A DNA stretch of 64,000 bases, from contig NZ_CP073577.1 of NCBI RefSeq assembly GCF_018205975.1, forward strand, positions 1,612,001 through 1,676,000. The letters run 5' to 3'. The translations under genes and the position numbers were made by a program. Shown here piece by piece: positions 53,618-62,966 of this stretch (position 1 is its first letter; each line of letters begins with the position of its first letter). The DNA is from Erythrobacter sp. JK5. GTDB lineage: Bacteria; Pseudomonadota; Alphaproteobacteria; Sphingomonadales; Sphingomonadaceae. The notes under the pieces are model-generated. The model was not told the DNA's origin, did no database searches, and saw only the letters and a program-made list of their open reading frames with translations.

Positions 53618-55437
53618 TCCACCGTGACCGATTTCGCAAGGTTGCGCGGCTGGTCGACGTCGGTGCCCTTCACCACTGCGACATGGTAGGCGAGCAGTTG
53701 CACCGGGATGGCGTAGACCAGCGGAGCGATCAGCGGGTGCACCTTGGGCATCTCGATCGTGGCCATGCAGCCCTCGCCCGCCTCGGCGATCCCTTGTGCA
53801 TCGGAAATCAGCACCACCTTGCCACCGCGCGCGCGCACCTCTTCCATGTTGGAAACGGTCTTTTCGAACAGCGGCCCCGAAGGCGCGATCACCACCACTG
53901 GAACCTCGTCGTCGATTAGCGCGATCGGCCCGTGTTTCATCTCGCCCGAAGCATATCCTTCGGCATGGATGTAACTGATTTCCTTAAGCTTCAATGCGCC
54001 TTCCAGCGCCAGCGGGAAATCCTGCCCGCGCCCCAGATACAACACGTCGCGCGCCGGTGCGATGAGGTGCGCCATCGCTGCGATGTCATCGTCATGCGCC
54101 AGTGCAGCGTTGAGCGCGGCGGGTGCTTCGAGCAGGTGTTTGACCACCTCCTTTTCCTCATCGCGCGACATCCGGCCCTTCTTCACCGCCATGTTGGCCG
54201 CAAGCGCCGCCAGCACTGCGAGCTGGCAGGTAAACGCCTTGGTCGAGGCCACCCCGATTTCCGGTCCCGCATGGGTGGGCAGCAGCAGATCGGCCTCGCG
54301 CGCCATCGAGCTGGTGGGCACATTGACGACAACCCCAATGGTCTGTCCCTCGGCCTTGCAATGGCGCAGGGCTGCGAGCGTATCGGCGGTTTCGCCCGAT
54401 TGCGAAATGAACAGCGCCAGCCCGCCCTCCTCGAGCACCGGCTCGCGGTAACGGAATTCGGAGGCGACATCGATATCGACCGGCACGCGCGCAAATTGTT
54501 CGAACCAGTATTTGGCAACGAGCCCGGCGTAATATGAAGTCCCGCAGGCAACGATAGTCAGGCGCTTCACCCCCGACAGGTCGAAATCGAACTGCGGCAG
54601 CGCAACCGAATTGTCCTCGCGCCGCAGGTAGGAGGTCAGCGTCTGCGCCACCACGGTTGGCTGTTCGAAGATCTCCTTTTGCATGAAGTGGCGGTAATTG
54701 CCCTTCTCCACCGCCGCTGCCGAAGCGCCTGACGCCTGGATCGGGCGTTCGACCGGGTCGTTGTCGACATCGAAAATCTCGGCGCCTTCGCGCGTGATGA
54801 CCACCCAGTCGCCTTCTTCGAGGTAGGATATGCGCTGAGTCAGCGGGGCCAGCGCCAGCGCATCGGAGCCAAGAAACATCTCCCCTTCGCCATACCCCAC
54901 GACCAGCGGCGAGCCGAGCCGCGCACCAATCAGGAGATCGGGGCTTTGGCGAAAGGTGATGGCCAGCGAAAAGGCACCGCGCAGGCGCGGGAGCACGTCG
55001 GCAACCGCCTCTTGCGGAGACATGCCCTTTTCAATGCGCGAGGAAATGAGGTGCGCGGCGACTTCGGTGTCGGTTTCGCTCTGATAGGTGCGGCCTTCAC
55101 CCTTCAGCTCGTCACGCAGCGCCTTGTAATTCTCGATGATCCCGTTGTGGACCAGCGCCAGTTCCTCGGTCGCGTGGGGGTGTGCGTTTGCCGCGGTCGG
55201 TGCGCCATGCGTGGCCCAGCGGGTGTGGGCGATGCCGACATTGCCGGGGGCGGGTTCGCGCTCAAGCACTCCGACCAGATTGATGAGCTTGCCTTCGGCC
55301 CGGCGGCGGATCATCTCACCGTTGTGCTGGGTGCAGACCCCGGCGCTGTCATAACCGCGATACTCCATCCGCCGCAGGCCATCTACCAGCCGGTCTGCAA
55401 CCGGCTGCGAACTCACGATCCCGATAATGCCGCACAT
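53614..55437 (-). CDS. glmS: Glucosamine-6-phosphate synthase
   Basis: 607 residues. The N-terminal glutaminase starts MCGIIGIV with catalytic Cys2; two SIS domains follow (FISQSGETADT; SYIHAEGYASGEMKHGPIALI) and the end is AKSVTVE, matching GlmS. It makes glucosamine-6-phosphate for UDP-GlcNAc, peptidoglycan and lipopolysaccharide. I looked for a glmS ribozyme upstream and saw none. Its stop overlaps the GFA-like gene. Confidence 0.97.
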   Translation of the reverse strand: MCGIIGIVSSQPVADRLVDGLRRMEYRGYDSAGVCTQHNGEMIRRRAEGKLINLVGVLEREPAPGNVGIAHTRWATHGAPTAANAHPHATEELALVHNGIIENYKALRDELKGEGRTYQSETDTEVAAHLISSRIEKGMSPQEAVADVLPRLRGAFSLAITFRQSPDLLIGARLGSPLVVGYGEGEMFLGSDALALAPLTQRISYLEEGDWVVITREGAEIFDVDNDPVERPIQASGASAAAVEKGNYRHFMQKEIFEQPTVVAQTLTSYLRREDNSVALPQFDFDLSGVKRLTIVACGTSYYAGLVAKYWFEQFARVPVDIDVASEFRYREPVLEEGGLALFISQSGETADTLAALRHCKAEGQTIGVVVNVPTSSMAREADLLLPTHAGPEIGVASTKAFTCQLAVLAALAANMAVKKGRMSRDEEKEVVKHLLEAPAALNAALAHDDDIAAMAHLIAPARDVLYLGRGQDFPLALEGALKLKEISYIHAEGYASGEMKHGPIALIDDEVPVVVIAPSGPLFEKTVSNMEEVRARGGKVVLISDAQGIAEAGEGCMATIEMPKVHPLIAPLVYAIPVQLLAYHVAVVKGTDVDQPRNLAKSVTVE

Positions 55438-55518
55438 ACGCGTCCGTTGCCCCTGTTTGTGCCCGTGCGCGAGGCGCTTAGGGCCGGTTGGGTGAATATA
55501 GCATTGCGCCTCTAGCCG

Positions 55519-56406
55519 CTATGCTCTCCGCCGCAAGCCGTCGCGCCAAAGATAAAGCCCCGCGGCGACGATCAACGCCGCGCCCGACAGCGTCGGCAAG
55601 TCGGGCCTGTCGTCGAAGAACCACCAGCCCAGCAAGATCGCCACCAGCAACTGCACATAGATCGCCGGTGCGACCTGCGCCGCGCCCGCGCGGATCGTTC
55701 CGATATAGGCGAGCCAGTGCGCGGTCGTTGCCGTGACTGCGACGACCGCGCAGCGGGCCACGACGTCCCAGCTCGGCCACCCGAAATCGAGCGAGGGAAT
55801 GCCCGAAAGCTTTGCCGCGATCGCGCCGACGATCAGGATCGGCGCGCAGACCCCGGCGATGAACACCTGCATCGACAGCGCGCTGCCCTGCCCCGCGCTC
55901 GCGCGGTTGGCGATCACCATCAATGCAAAGAACACCGCCGAAACCAGCGGCAACAGCGCCGCCCAGCCCAGCAGCGCGAGGTTGGGCCGCAGGACGATCG
56001 CGACCCCGCACAGCGCCACCAGCGAGACAACCCATACCTCCCGGCGCACCGTCTCGCCCAGCAACGGCCCGGCCAGCAGCTGCGTGAGGACGGGCGAAAG
56101 GAACGCGATCGCCATCGCTTCGGCCAGCGGCATGATGTAGATCGCGGAGAAGAAGCACACCGATGCCAGCGCCAGGCACGAACCGCGCGCGATCTGGAGC
56201 CATGGGCTCTTGGGCCGGAACGCCTTTGCCCCCTCGCTCTTGAGCAGCCAGATCGACAGCACACTCGCGCCGATCGCGAACCGCAGGGCGGCAACCGCAA
56301 AGGCCGGCCACGCGCCCGCCATCGACTTGATGACCGCATCGCCGATCGACAGGATGATGAAGCCGGCGATGGCATAGGCCAGGCCGCTGCGTTCGGAATG
56401 GGTCAT
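55519..56406 (-). CDS. EamA/DMT-superfamily transporter
   Basis: 295 residues with ten membrane spans in two EamA repeats (SGLAYAIAGFIILSIGDAVI; PAIYVQLLVAILLGWWFFDDRP). Family exporters move amino acids, nucleotides or metabolites out of the cell; the solute is unknown. It stands alone between glmS and the glycosyltransferase group, on the same strand as both. Confidence 0.9.
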   Translation of the reverse strand: MTHSERSGLAYAIAGFIILSIGDAVIKSMAGAWPAFAVAALRFAIGASVLSIWLLKSEGAKAFRPKSPWLQIARGSCLALASVCFFSAIYIMPLAEAMAIAFLSPVLTQLLAGPLLGETVRREVWVVSLVALCGVAIVLRPNLALLGWAALLPLVSAVFFALMVIANRASAGQGSALSMQVFIAGVCAPILIVGAIAAKLSGIPSLDFGWPSWDVVARCAVVAVTATTAHWLAYIGTIRAGAAQVAPAIYVQLLVAILLGWWFFDDRPDLPTLSGAALIVAAGLYLWRDGLRRRA

Positions 56407-56469
56407 GCGCGGCCCGTATGGCGCGACGCGGTGTTTGAAAAGCCCTCGCGTGGGCGGATCGCGCCGGTC

Positions 56470-57498
56470 TTACAGCTGCGCCGCGATTTCCTGCGCCACG
56501 CGCTCGTTCAGCTCGCGCTCGACGATCGCACCGGACCGTTCGGCGACCGAATACTTGTCGCCTTCGGTAATCGAGCGCCGCAGCACGATTTCGGCGACCA
56601 GTCCAACCGAAACCATCTGCCCGCCGAACAGCACCAGCAGCATCCCGAGCATCAGCAGCGGACGGTTGCCGATCGGACCTAGGCCGATCACCCACAGCAC
56701 GCTGAGATAGCCGAGGATGGCAAAGCCCAGCGCCGAAAGCGCCAGCCCGCCGCCGCCGAACAAGTGCAGCGGGCGCGCGGCATAGCGCGTGGTCAGCCAC
56801 ACGGTCAGCAGATCGAGCGCCCCCTTGATCAGGCGCTTGGCCCCGAATTTCGACACGCCGAACCGGCGCGCGCGGTGCTGCACCGGAATCTGCCCGACCT
56901 TGTAGCCGCGCGCATGCAGCAGCGCGGGAACGAAGCGGTGAAGTTCGCCGTACATTTCCAACTCGGCGAGGATTTCGCGGCGATACGCCTTGAACCCGCA
57001 ATTGTGATCGTTGATCTGAAGCCCGAAGGCCTTGTTGACCGCGCCGTTGAACAATTTCGACGGCAGCGTCTTGTCGAGCGGATCGTTGCGCACTTGCTTC
57101 CAGCCGGTGACGCAATCTTGGCCTTCGTCGATCGCTTTCAGGAAGTTGCCGATCTCGCTCGGATTGTCCTGCAGGTCGGCGTCCATGGTGAAGACTATGT
57201 CGCCCACCGCTTCGCGAAAGCCTGCCGACAAGGCGGCCGACTTGCCGAAATTGCGGCGAAACCGGACAAGCGACACGCGGGCATCTTTCGCCGCCAGCCG
57301 GCGCACGATATCCTCGCCGCCATCGGTGCTGCCGTCGTCGACGAAGATCAACTCGAAACTGCGACCGAGCGTTTCACACTCGTCAACCACTTCGCCGTAG
57401 AGGATTTCGAGACTTTCGCACTCGTTAAGAAACGGGATCACGAAGCTGCATTCGACGATACCGGGTGCGAGCGGATCGATCTTGCCTGCAAAAGACAT
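56470..57498 (-). CDS. Polyprenyl-phosphate glycosyltransferase (GT2)
   Basis: A 342-residue GT2 enzyme with the donor-binding DDGSTDGGE, the metal-binding DADLQDNPSE, an acceptor segment DHNCGFKAYRREI, and two C-terminal membrane spans, as in DPM1/GtrB-like polyprenyl phosphate glycosyltransferases. It probably links a sugar to undecaprenyl phosphate at the membrane. The neighbouring GT-C-like and flippase-like genes fit the same pathway. Confidence 0.9.
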   Translation of the reverse strand: MSFAGKIDPLAPGIVECSFVIPFLNECESLEILYGEVVDECETLGRSFELIFVDDGSTDGGEDIVRRLAAKDARVSLVRFRRNFGKSAALSAGFREAVGDIVFTMDADLQDNPSEIGNFLKAIDEGQDCVTGWKQVRNDPLDKTLPSKLFNGAVNKAFGLQINDHNCGFKAYRREILAELEMYGELHRFVPALLHARGYKVGQIPVQHRARRFGVSKFGAKRLIKGALDLLTVWLTTRYAARPLHLFGGGGLALSALGFAILGYLSVLWVIGLGPIGNRPLLMLGMLLVLFGGQMVSVGLVAEIVLRRSITEGDKYSVAERSGAIVERELNERVAQEIAAQL

Positions 57499-57587
57499 GT
57501 GAATTGAAACCCCCTGGAAATTGCATTCCGGGCCTAGGGGTCGAATGGAAAGAAACCGTTAATGCTGTTTGGTAAGGGTTGGGGCCG

Positions 57588-59501
57588 ATGATCCTCTCGA
57601 TTGCGGCGACATTGCTGCTGGCATGCCTGGCGATGGCACCGGGCTGGGTGCTCGTGCGCGGCCGCGCGCAACGTCCGGGCATGGCCGCCGCCGCGATGGC
57701 GGCTTCGCTGACGGTGGTGATGCTGGTTACGGCGCTGCTCGGGATCGCGACCAAGGCGGTGGCAGGGTTGTCCCTTCCGGCGCTCTCGCTGATCGCCGTC
57801 GGGATTGTCGCCACGGCCGGGGCACAGCTGGGCGCGCGCAGGATCGCGGTCGGCGCGAGCACACCCCGATCCGCGCCGGTGTTCGAATGGCAGGGGCTGG
57901 CGCTCGGGGTGATCTTCCTTGCCTACGGGTTTTTCGTCCATTGGCTGGCGGTGCGCGAAGGCCCCGGTGGAGCCTTGCTGGTGCATGGCTGGTACAACGC
58001 CGACTGGTTCAAGCATCTCGGCCATGTTTCCGCGATTGCCAATTTCGGCGTTCCGGCGGTCGACAATTTCAACCGGGCCGACCCGCTCTATTATTACTGG
58101 CTCAGCTACGTACTTCCCGCAGCAGGCCTCGCCATCGGCAATGACGGGTGGTCCGCGCTCGCCGCTGCCAACAGCGTGCTGGTGTTGCTGTTCGGATCGG
58201 TGTTCTACGGAGTGCTGCGACAGACCGGGGCGGCGCGCAATATCGCCTTGCTGATCGGGGTCATCGCGCTGTTCGCCAGCGCCCCGACCTCGTTCCTGTA
58301 TCAACTGGTTGCCGGGATCGGGCTCGACGGGATCCTCAACTTCCCGGCCGCGCCCAAGGGGCCGGGCCTGATGACTCTGTCGCAATACATCCCGCAGCAC
58401 CTGCTGGCGATCGTCGCACTGCTCGGCTGGTTCCTGCTCAAGGACGACGGACGGCTCAGGTGGCTAGCACTGGCGGCGTTGGTGCCGGTGATGGCGATCT
58501 CGGTGCTGCTCGGCGCGGTGGTGCTGCTCGCCTATGGCCTGTATCGCCTGTGGAGCGGACGGCTGCAGGCGGTGCCCGAACTCGTTGCGATGGTCATCCT
58601 GTCCGGGCTGATCGTGGTGGTGTTTCAGGTAGTGCAGATCGGCAATGTCGATTCGGCCATCGAAAGCCCGCTGCTGGTCAACGAACGACCCGATCTGCCG
58701 CTGATGACGCGCATCATCGCCAGCGTGAACCTCGTGCTCGGTACGGTCGGGGTGCCTTTCCTGATCGCTGTCCTCGGCCTGTATTACTGGCGCCCGAGCG
58801 AGAGTGCGAAGATCGAAGTCAAAGGGTTTGCCGTCGCCCTGATCGCGGCGGCGCTGCTGGCGGCGGTAGCGGTGGAAATCGTGATGACCGAGCGGTTGGC
58901 GATCGAGACCCGCATCCGCGCAGTCAACCTGCCTGCGCTCGCCAACGCGATCATCGGCGTGTTCCTGTTCGACCGGGTTTGGCGGGTCGGCGGTCGTCAG
59001 CGCGCCCTCGGAGTGGCGGTGCTGATCGCGGTGGTACTGGTGGCGCTGCCGAGCGCGGGCCTGCGCACCGCTTGGCACGGCCGGATGGGCGACAGCTTCA
59101 CCACCGAAATCCCGCGCGATGACCGCGCGGTGCTGGCAGCCATGCGGGAACGCACCGCCAAGACCGCGATCGTGCTGCAATACCCCGAACCGCCGGTGCT
59201 CGCACCGGATCGCGGCGACGACGCCTGGGCGGCCATCATCGGGCAGCGCGCCGTCACCGCGTCGCTGCGGGCGACCGACTACCCGTTGGCAAAGCCGCGG
59301 ATCGAGGCGGCCGAACGGTTCTTTGCCGGGGCTCCGGAGCCGATCGCTCCCGAAGTCGATCTGGTTTACCTGTCACGCGTTCTGCACCCGGATAGCTACG
59401 CTGCCGTGCTTGCGAGGATGGATGCGGAGCCCGGTTTCGAGCGCCTTGCCTGCTACGCCGATGCCTGCCTGTTCCAGCGGCGCGAGAGCAGCAGGCCGTA
59501 A
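57588..59501 (+). CDS. Polytopic membrane protein, GT-C glycosyltransferase-like
   Basis: 637 residues with about 12-13 membrane spans and a C-terminal soluble part. HGWYNADWFKHLGHVSAIANFG and FNRADPLYYYWLSYVLP resemble the first periplasmic loop of GT-C glycosyltransferases, which use polyprenyl-linked donors. ATG 57588 is chosen; TTG 57579 is possible. The 3' end overlaps the opposing flippase-like gene by 49 bp. Enzyme function is inferred from topology and context only. Confidence 0.75.
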   Translation: MILSIAATLLLACLAMAPGWVLVRGRAQRPGMAAAAMAASLTVVMLVTALLGIATKAVAGLSLPALSLIAVGIVATAGAQLGARRIAVGASTPRSAPVFEWQGLALGVIFLAYGFFVHWLAVREGPGGALLVHGWYNADWFKHLGHVSAIANFGVPAVDNFNRADPLYYYWLSYVLPAAGLAIGNDGWSALAAANSVLVLLFGSVFYGVLRQTGAARNIALLIGVIALFASAPTSFLYQLVAGIGLDGILNFPAAPKGPGLMTLSQYIPQHLLAIVALLGWFLLKDDGRLRWLALAALVPVMAISVLLGAVVLLAYGLYRLWSGRLQAVPELVAMVILSGLIVVVFQVVQIGNVDSAIESPLLVNERPDLPLMTRIIASVNLVLGTVGVPFLIAVLGLYYWRPSESAKIEVKGFAVALIAAALLAAVAVEIVMTERLAIETRIRAVNLPALANAIIGVFLFDRVWRVGGRQRALGVAVLIAVVLVALPSAGLRTAWHGRMGDSFTTEIPRDDRAVLAAMRERTAKTAIVLQYPEPPVLAPDRGDDAWAAIIGQRAVTASLRATDYPLAKPRIEAAERFFAGAPEPIAPEVDLVYLSRVLHPDSYAAVLARMDAEPGFERLACYADACLFQRRESSRP

Positions 59502-60310
59502 CCCGCACAGCCGATCGCGGCATCGCCGATCGTGGTCGCCAGCCGCGTCAGCAGCGCGAACGCCGCGACGATTGCCGCGCTTTCGTCGGGGACCGCCAGC
59601 GCGAGCAGAGCGGTTTCGCGCACGCCTATCCCGCCCGGTGCAACCGGGACGAGGAAACCCGCGACCCAGGCGAGCATGAACATCGCCGCGAGCCGTTCCG
59701 GATCGCCTGCCGACACCGCCAGTGCTGCGAGCGCAACCGCCAGCAGCGCAAACAGCGCGAAGAAGCACAGCTGAAACCCGGCCGCGCGCCAAAGCGGTGC
59801 ACCTGCCACAAACCCGACCGCCAGTCCGCCTGCCGCGAGCAGGCCCAGCGCGGGCGCGCCGCCACCGACGAGGAGGATCGCCGCGCACAGCAGCGCTGCG
59901 GGTATGTGCAGGCCCGCCTCGGCAAGGCTCGCCCTGACCATCGGTTTCTGTTCGAGCCCGAATTCGGCCCCGGTCAGTTGCCGTGATCCGTACTGAAACA
60001 CCGATCCGGGGATATACTTGGCGACCACCGCCGGGCCGTAGATCGCAAGCACATTGGCAAGATCGAGCGCGCCCTTGCGCGCCGCCATCGCCGCCCAGCC
60101 CGCCGCCAGCAATGCCAGCGCCGCGCCATAAGCCAGCCCCGTCGCGATGGTCACCAGCCACGCGGCCGGCGAAAGCCGTTCGACCAGCGCATCCATGCCA
60201 AGCTCGCGCAGCGCCTGCCCGCAATAGACCAGCGCGGCAATCAGCAGGGCATAGCCGCCCCAGCGCATGACTGCCTTGGCCCGAGCCGGCGGCTGCGGTG
60301 TGTCAGCCAT
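59453..60310 (-). CDS. Lysylphosphatidylglycerol synthase-type flippase domain protein
   Basis: 285 residues with about eight membrane spans and the UPF0104 motif GFLVPVAPGGIGVRETALL. The soluble lysyl-transferase domain of MprF is absent, so it corresponds to the flippase half, a common partner of envelope glycan genes. It shares 49 bp of coding sequence with the convergent GT-C-like gene and 8 bp with the methyltransferase gene upstream. Confidence 0.85.
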   Translation of the reverse strand: MADTPQPPARAKAVMRWGGYALLIAALVYCGQALRELGMDALVERLSPAAWLVTIATGLAYGAALALLAAGWAAMAARKGALDLANVLAIYGPAVVAKYIPGSVFQYGSRQLTGAEFGLEQKPMVRASLAEAGLHIPAALLCAAILLVGGGAPALGLLAAGGLAVGFVAGAPLWRAAGFQLCFFALFALLAVALAALAVSAGDPERLAAMFMLAWVAGFLVPVAPGGIGVRETALLALAVPDESAAIVAAFALLTRLATTIGDAAIGCAGYGLLLSRRWNRQASA

Positions 60311-60974
60311 CGTGGCGCATCAGACTGGTGTAGTCGGGATAGGGAACGCAGTACGAGCGACCGTAATGCCGGTGCTCGTTCAGAGCGCTGCCTTCGATCG
60401 CATCGCGATAGCGCGACCGGCCCGAATCGTCGAACAGCACGATCCCGCCGGGCTTGAGCCGGTTTTCGGCGTGCTTGAGGCAGGCGGAGCGGTGCCGACC
60501 ATCGATCACGATCAGATCGAACGCGCCGTCGAACTCGTCGATTGCCTCGACATAGGCGGCGGGACTTTCGTCGATCGGACGATACAGCAGCGACACGTTG
60601 TCGAAGCCCGCGGTCTGTCGCTGAAACTTGTCGAGCCAAGGCTTGTCGTGTTCAACCGTCACGATCTCCCCGCAGCGCCTTGCGAGCCACACCGTGCTTG
60701 CACCCGATCCGTATTCGAATACCCGCGCGTTGCCACCGCGAGCGGCGAGAAAATCGGCGATCTCGCGCGTCGCGGCGACGTTCCACCACGGCAGATCGAG
60801 CGCGATCATGCGATCGGTTTCGTAGATCGCGAACAGCGATGCAAACCACCGGCGCCAGCCATAGGGGTCGCTTGCGCGCTGCGCCGCATCACTGTCGACC
60901 GAACCGCCGAGCCCGTCGAGACCGTGACCGAGAGCTTGCATGGTGTCGACGTAACGGCGCTTTATAATGTGCAT
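60303..60974 (-). CDS. Class I SAM-dependent methyltransferase
   Basis: 223 residues. The SAM loop is VFEYGSGAST, followed by VTVEHD and FDLIVIDGRHR, the acidic motif of class I methyltransferases. Substrate unknown; the position next to a flippase-like and glycosyltransferase genes suggests modification of an envelope glycan or lipid. A further gene-free stretch of 249 bp separates it from cpaF. Confidence 0.85.
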   Translation of the reverse strand: MHIIKRRYVDTMQALGHGLDGLGGSVDSDAAQRASDPYGWRRWFASLFAIYETDRMIALDLPWWNVAATREIADFLAARGGNARVFEYGSGASTVWLARRCGEIVTVEHDKPWLDKFQRQTAGFDNVSLLYRPIDESPAAYVEAIDEFDGAFDLIVIDGRHRSACLKHAENRLKPGGIVLFDDSGRSRYRDAIEGSALNEHRHYGRSYCVPYPDYTSLMRHDG

Positions 60975-61223
60975 GGATCGTCCCCTTGGCGAATAGCCTT
61001 TCCATGGGCTCTATCAAGGAAGCCTTAACCAAAAACTACCGCAGGAAACGCAGGCTTGCGACCGCCCGAGCCCCCTTCTTCACTGCCCGGGACGGTGCGC
61101 GCTTGAAGCCCGGGTCCTTAGGAAAAAAATAAGGTTTCCCGAATATTCACCACCTTCTGAGAGGCACTGTTCGCCTTGTTGCTGGACATGTGCGGGAAAT
61201 ATTGAACGGCCTGGGGGCTTGGA

Positions 61224-62768
61224 ATGAGCGCATTCGGAAAAAAGGGTGGAGCAGGCGGTATGAAACCGAACCGGCCCGCTTTCGGCGTTGCACGACCGAT
61301 GAAGGGTTCGTCCGGTTCGGGCAACGAGCCCAAGGGCGGAGAGCAGTTTCCGCCGCTGCCCAAGGGCGAGGATGACGCCAAGCCGTCGGCTCCCAATCCC
61401 GCGCCGACCGCAACCAAGGGTTCGGGCAACGCCACCGCCGACGCGATGGATCGCCTCGCCGAACGCGCCAACGCCATCAACGAAGCCGCATCGGAATCGG
61501 GCGGCTTCGAAGCCAGCGTCCACAAGATCAAGGAGCAGGTGCTGCCGCGGCTGCTCGAACGCGTCGATCCGGAAGCCGCAGCGACCCTGACCAAGGAAGA
61601 GCTGTCGGAAGAATTCCGCCCGATCATCCTGGAAGTGCTGGCCGAACTCAAGGTCACGCTGAACCGCCGCGAGCAATTCGCGCTCGAAAAGGTCCTGATC
61701 GACGAGCTGCTGGGTTTCGGTCCGCTCGAAGAGCTGCTGAACGACCCCGACGTTTCCGATATCATGGTCAACGGTCCCGACCAGACCTACATCGAAAAGA
61801 AGGGCAAGCTGACGATCGCACCGATCCGGTTCCGCGATGAAAGCCACCTGTTCCAGATCGCCCAGCGGATCGTGAACCAGGTCGGCCGCCGCGTCGACCA
61901 GACCACGCCGCTGGCCGACGCCCGCTTGAAGGACGGCTCGCGTGTGAACGTCATCGTGCCGCCGCTGTCGCTGCGCGGCACCGCGATCTCGATCCGTAAG
62001 TTTTCCGAGAAGCCGATCACCCTCGACATGCTCAAGGAATTCGGTTCGATGTCGGACAAGATGTGCACCGCGCTGAAGATCGCGGGCGCGTGCCGGATGA
62101 ACATCGTCATTTCGGGCGGTACCGGTTCGGGTAAGACGACCATGCTCAACGCCCTGTCGAAAATGATCGACCCGGGCGAACGCGTGCTGACGATCGAGGA
62201 CGCGGCCGAACTTCGCCTGCAACAGCCGCACTGGCTGCCGCTGGAAACGCGTCCGCCGAACCTCGAAGGGCAAGGCGCGATCACCATCGGCGACCTCGTG
62301 AAGAACGCCCTGCGTATGCGTCCTGACCGGATCATCCTGGGCGAAATTCGTGGCGCGGAATGTTTCGACCTTCTCGCGGCGATGAACACCGGCCACGATG
62401 GTTCGATGTGTACGCTCCACGCCAACAGCCCGCGCGAATGCCTGGGCCGTATGGAAAACATGATCCTGATGGGCGACATCAAGATCCCGAAGGAAGCCAT
62501 TTCGCGCCAGATCGCCGAATCGGTCGACCTGATCGTTCAGGTGAAGCGCCTTCGCGACGGTTCCCGCCGCACCACCAACATCACCGAGGTGATCGGGATG
62601 GAGGGCGACGTGATCGTGACGCAGGAGCTGTTCAAGTTCGAGTATCTCGACGAAAGCGACGACGGCAAGATCCTCGGTGAATTCCGCGCCTCGGGCCTGC
62701 GTCCCTACACGCTGGAAAAGGCACGCCAGTACGGCTTCGACCAGGCGTATCTCGAGGCCTGCCTGTAA
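61224..62768 (+). CDS. cpaF: CpaF-type secretion ATPase
   Basis: 514 residues. A Gly/Pro/Asn/Lys-rich N-terminus (1-70) leads into the CpaF domain. Walker A is GGTGSGKTT (298-306); the Asp and His boxes are in TIEDAAELRLQQPHW, ILGEIRGAECFDLLAAMNTGHDGSMCTLHANSPRECLGRM. CpaF drives tight-adherence (Flp) pilus assembly. No other tad/cpa gene is in the window on either side, so the rest of the system must be elsewhere. The 249-bp upstream region holds a CCCGGG pair and a CTTAACCA sequence. Confidence 0.95.
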   Translation: MSAFGKKGGAGGMKPNRPAFGVARPMKGSSGSGNEPKGGEQFPPLPKGEDDAKPSAPNPAPTATKGSGNATADAMDRLAERANAINEAASESGGFEASVHKIKEQVLPRLLERVDPEAAATLTKEELSEEFRPIILEVLAELKVTLNRREQFALEKVLIDELLGFGPLEELLNDPDVSDIMVNGPDQTYIEKKGKLTIAPIRFRDESHLFQIAQRIVNQVGRRVDQTTPLADARLKDGSRVNVIVPPLSLRGTAISIRKFSEKPITLDMLKEFGSMSDKMCTALKIAGACRMNIVISGGTGSGKTTMLNALSKMIDPGERVLTIEDAAELRLQQPHWLPLETRPPNLEGQGAITIGDLVKNALRMRPDRIILGEIRGAECFDLLAAMNTGHDGSMCTLHANSPRECLGRMENMILMGDIKIPKEAISRQIAESVDLIVQVKRLRDGSRRTTNITEVIGMEGDVIVTQELFKFEYLDESDDGKILGEFRASGLRPYTLEKARQYGFDQAYLEACL

Positions 62769-62775
62769 GGCAGGC

Positions 62776-62817
62776 GATATCGGGTCATCCGACCCGATAT
62801 CTGCGGCCTAACCGGCC
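62776..62817 (+). repeat. Structured 3' element with ATCC loop, forward copy after cpaF
   Basis: GATATCGGGTC-ATCC-GACCCGATATC is a perfect 11-bp stem (62776-62801) seven bases after the cpaF stop, followed by GGCC-TAACC-GGCC (62805-62817). The ATCC loop and order match the short copy after the lipase gene. No T-run follows. Confidence 0.65.
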
Positions 62818-62859
62818 GTCGCGCGGTCGCGCTCTGACTTCCATAACCAAGTGCCGAAC

Positions 62860-62955
62860 GGCGGCGCATGCCGCCGCAAGGGCGACCGCCCGCCCGCAGC
62901 GACGCGACCTTCAGGTCGCATGAGCGAGGACATCGCGCGCCCGGATGGGCGCGCG
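62860..62955 (-). repeat. Structured 3' element with ATCC loop, after small membrane protein gene
   Basis: In reverse-strand sense: stem CGCGCGCCC-ATCC-GGGCGCGCG (62934-62955), GTCCTCGCTCA, GCGACC-TGAA-GGTCGC (62904-62919), GTCGCTGCGGGCGGGCGG, then GGCGGC...GCCGCC (62860-62875). It starts 11 bp after the TGA. It is tail to tail with the copy after cpaF. It is the most regular copy of the family. Confidence 0.78.
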
Positions 62956-62966
62956 GAAACAAAAAC

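Noticed and set aside
55438..55518. glmS ribozyme
   Set aside because: Gap of about 80 bp without the conserved core; the ribozyme is mainly known from Gram-positive bacteria.
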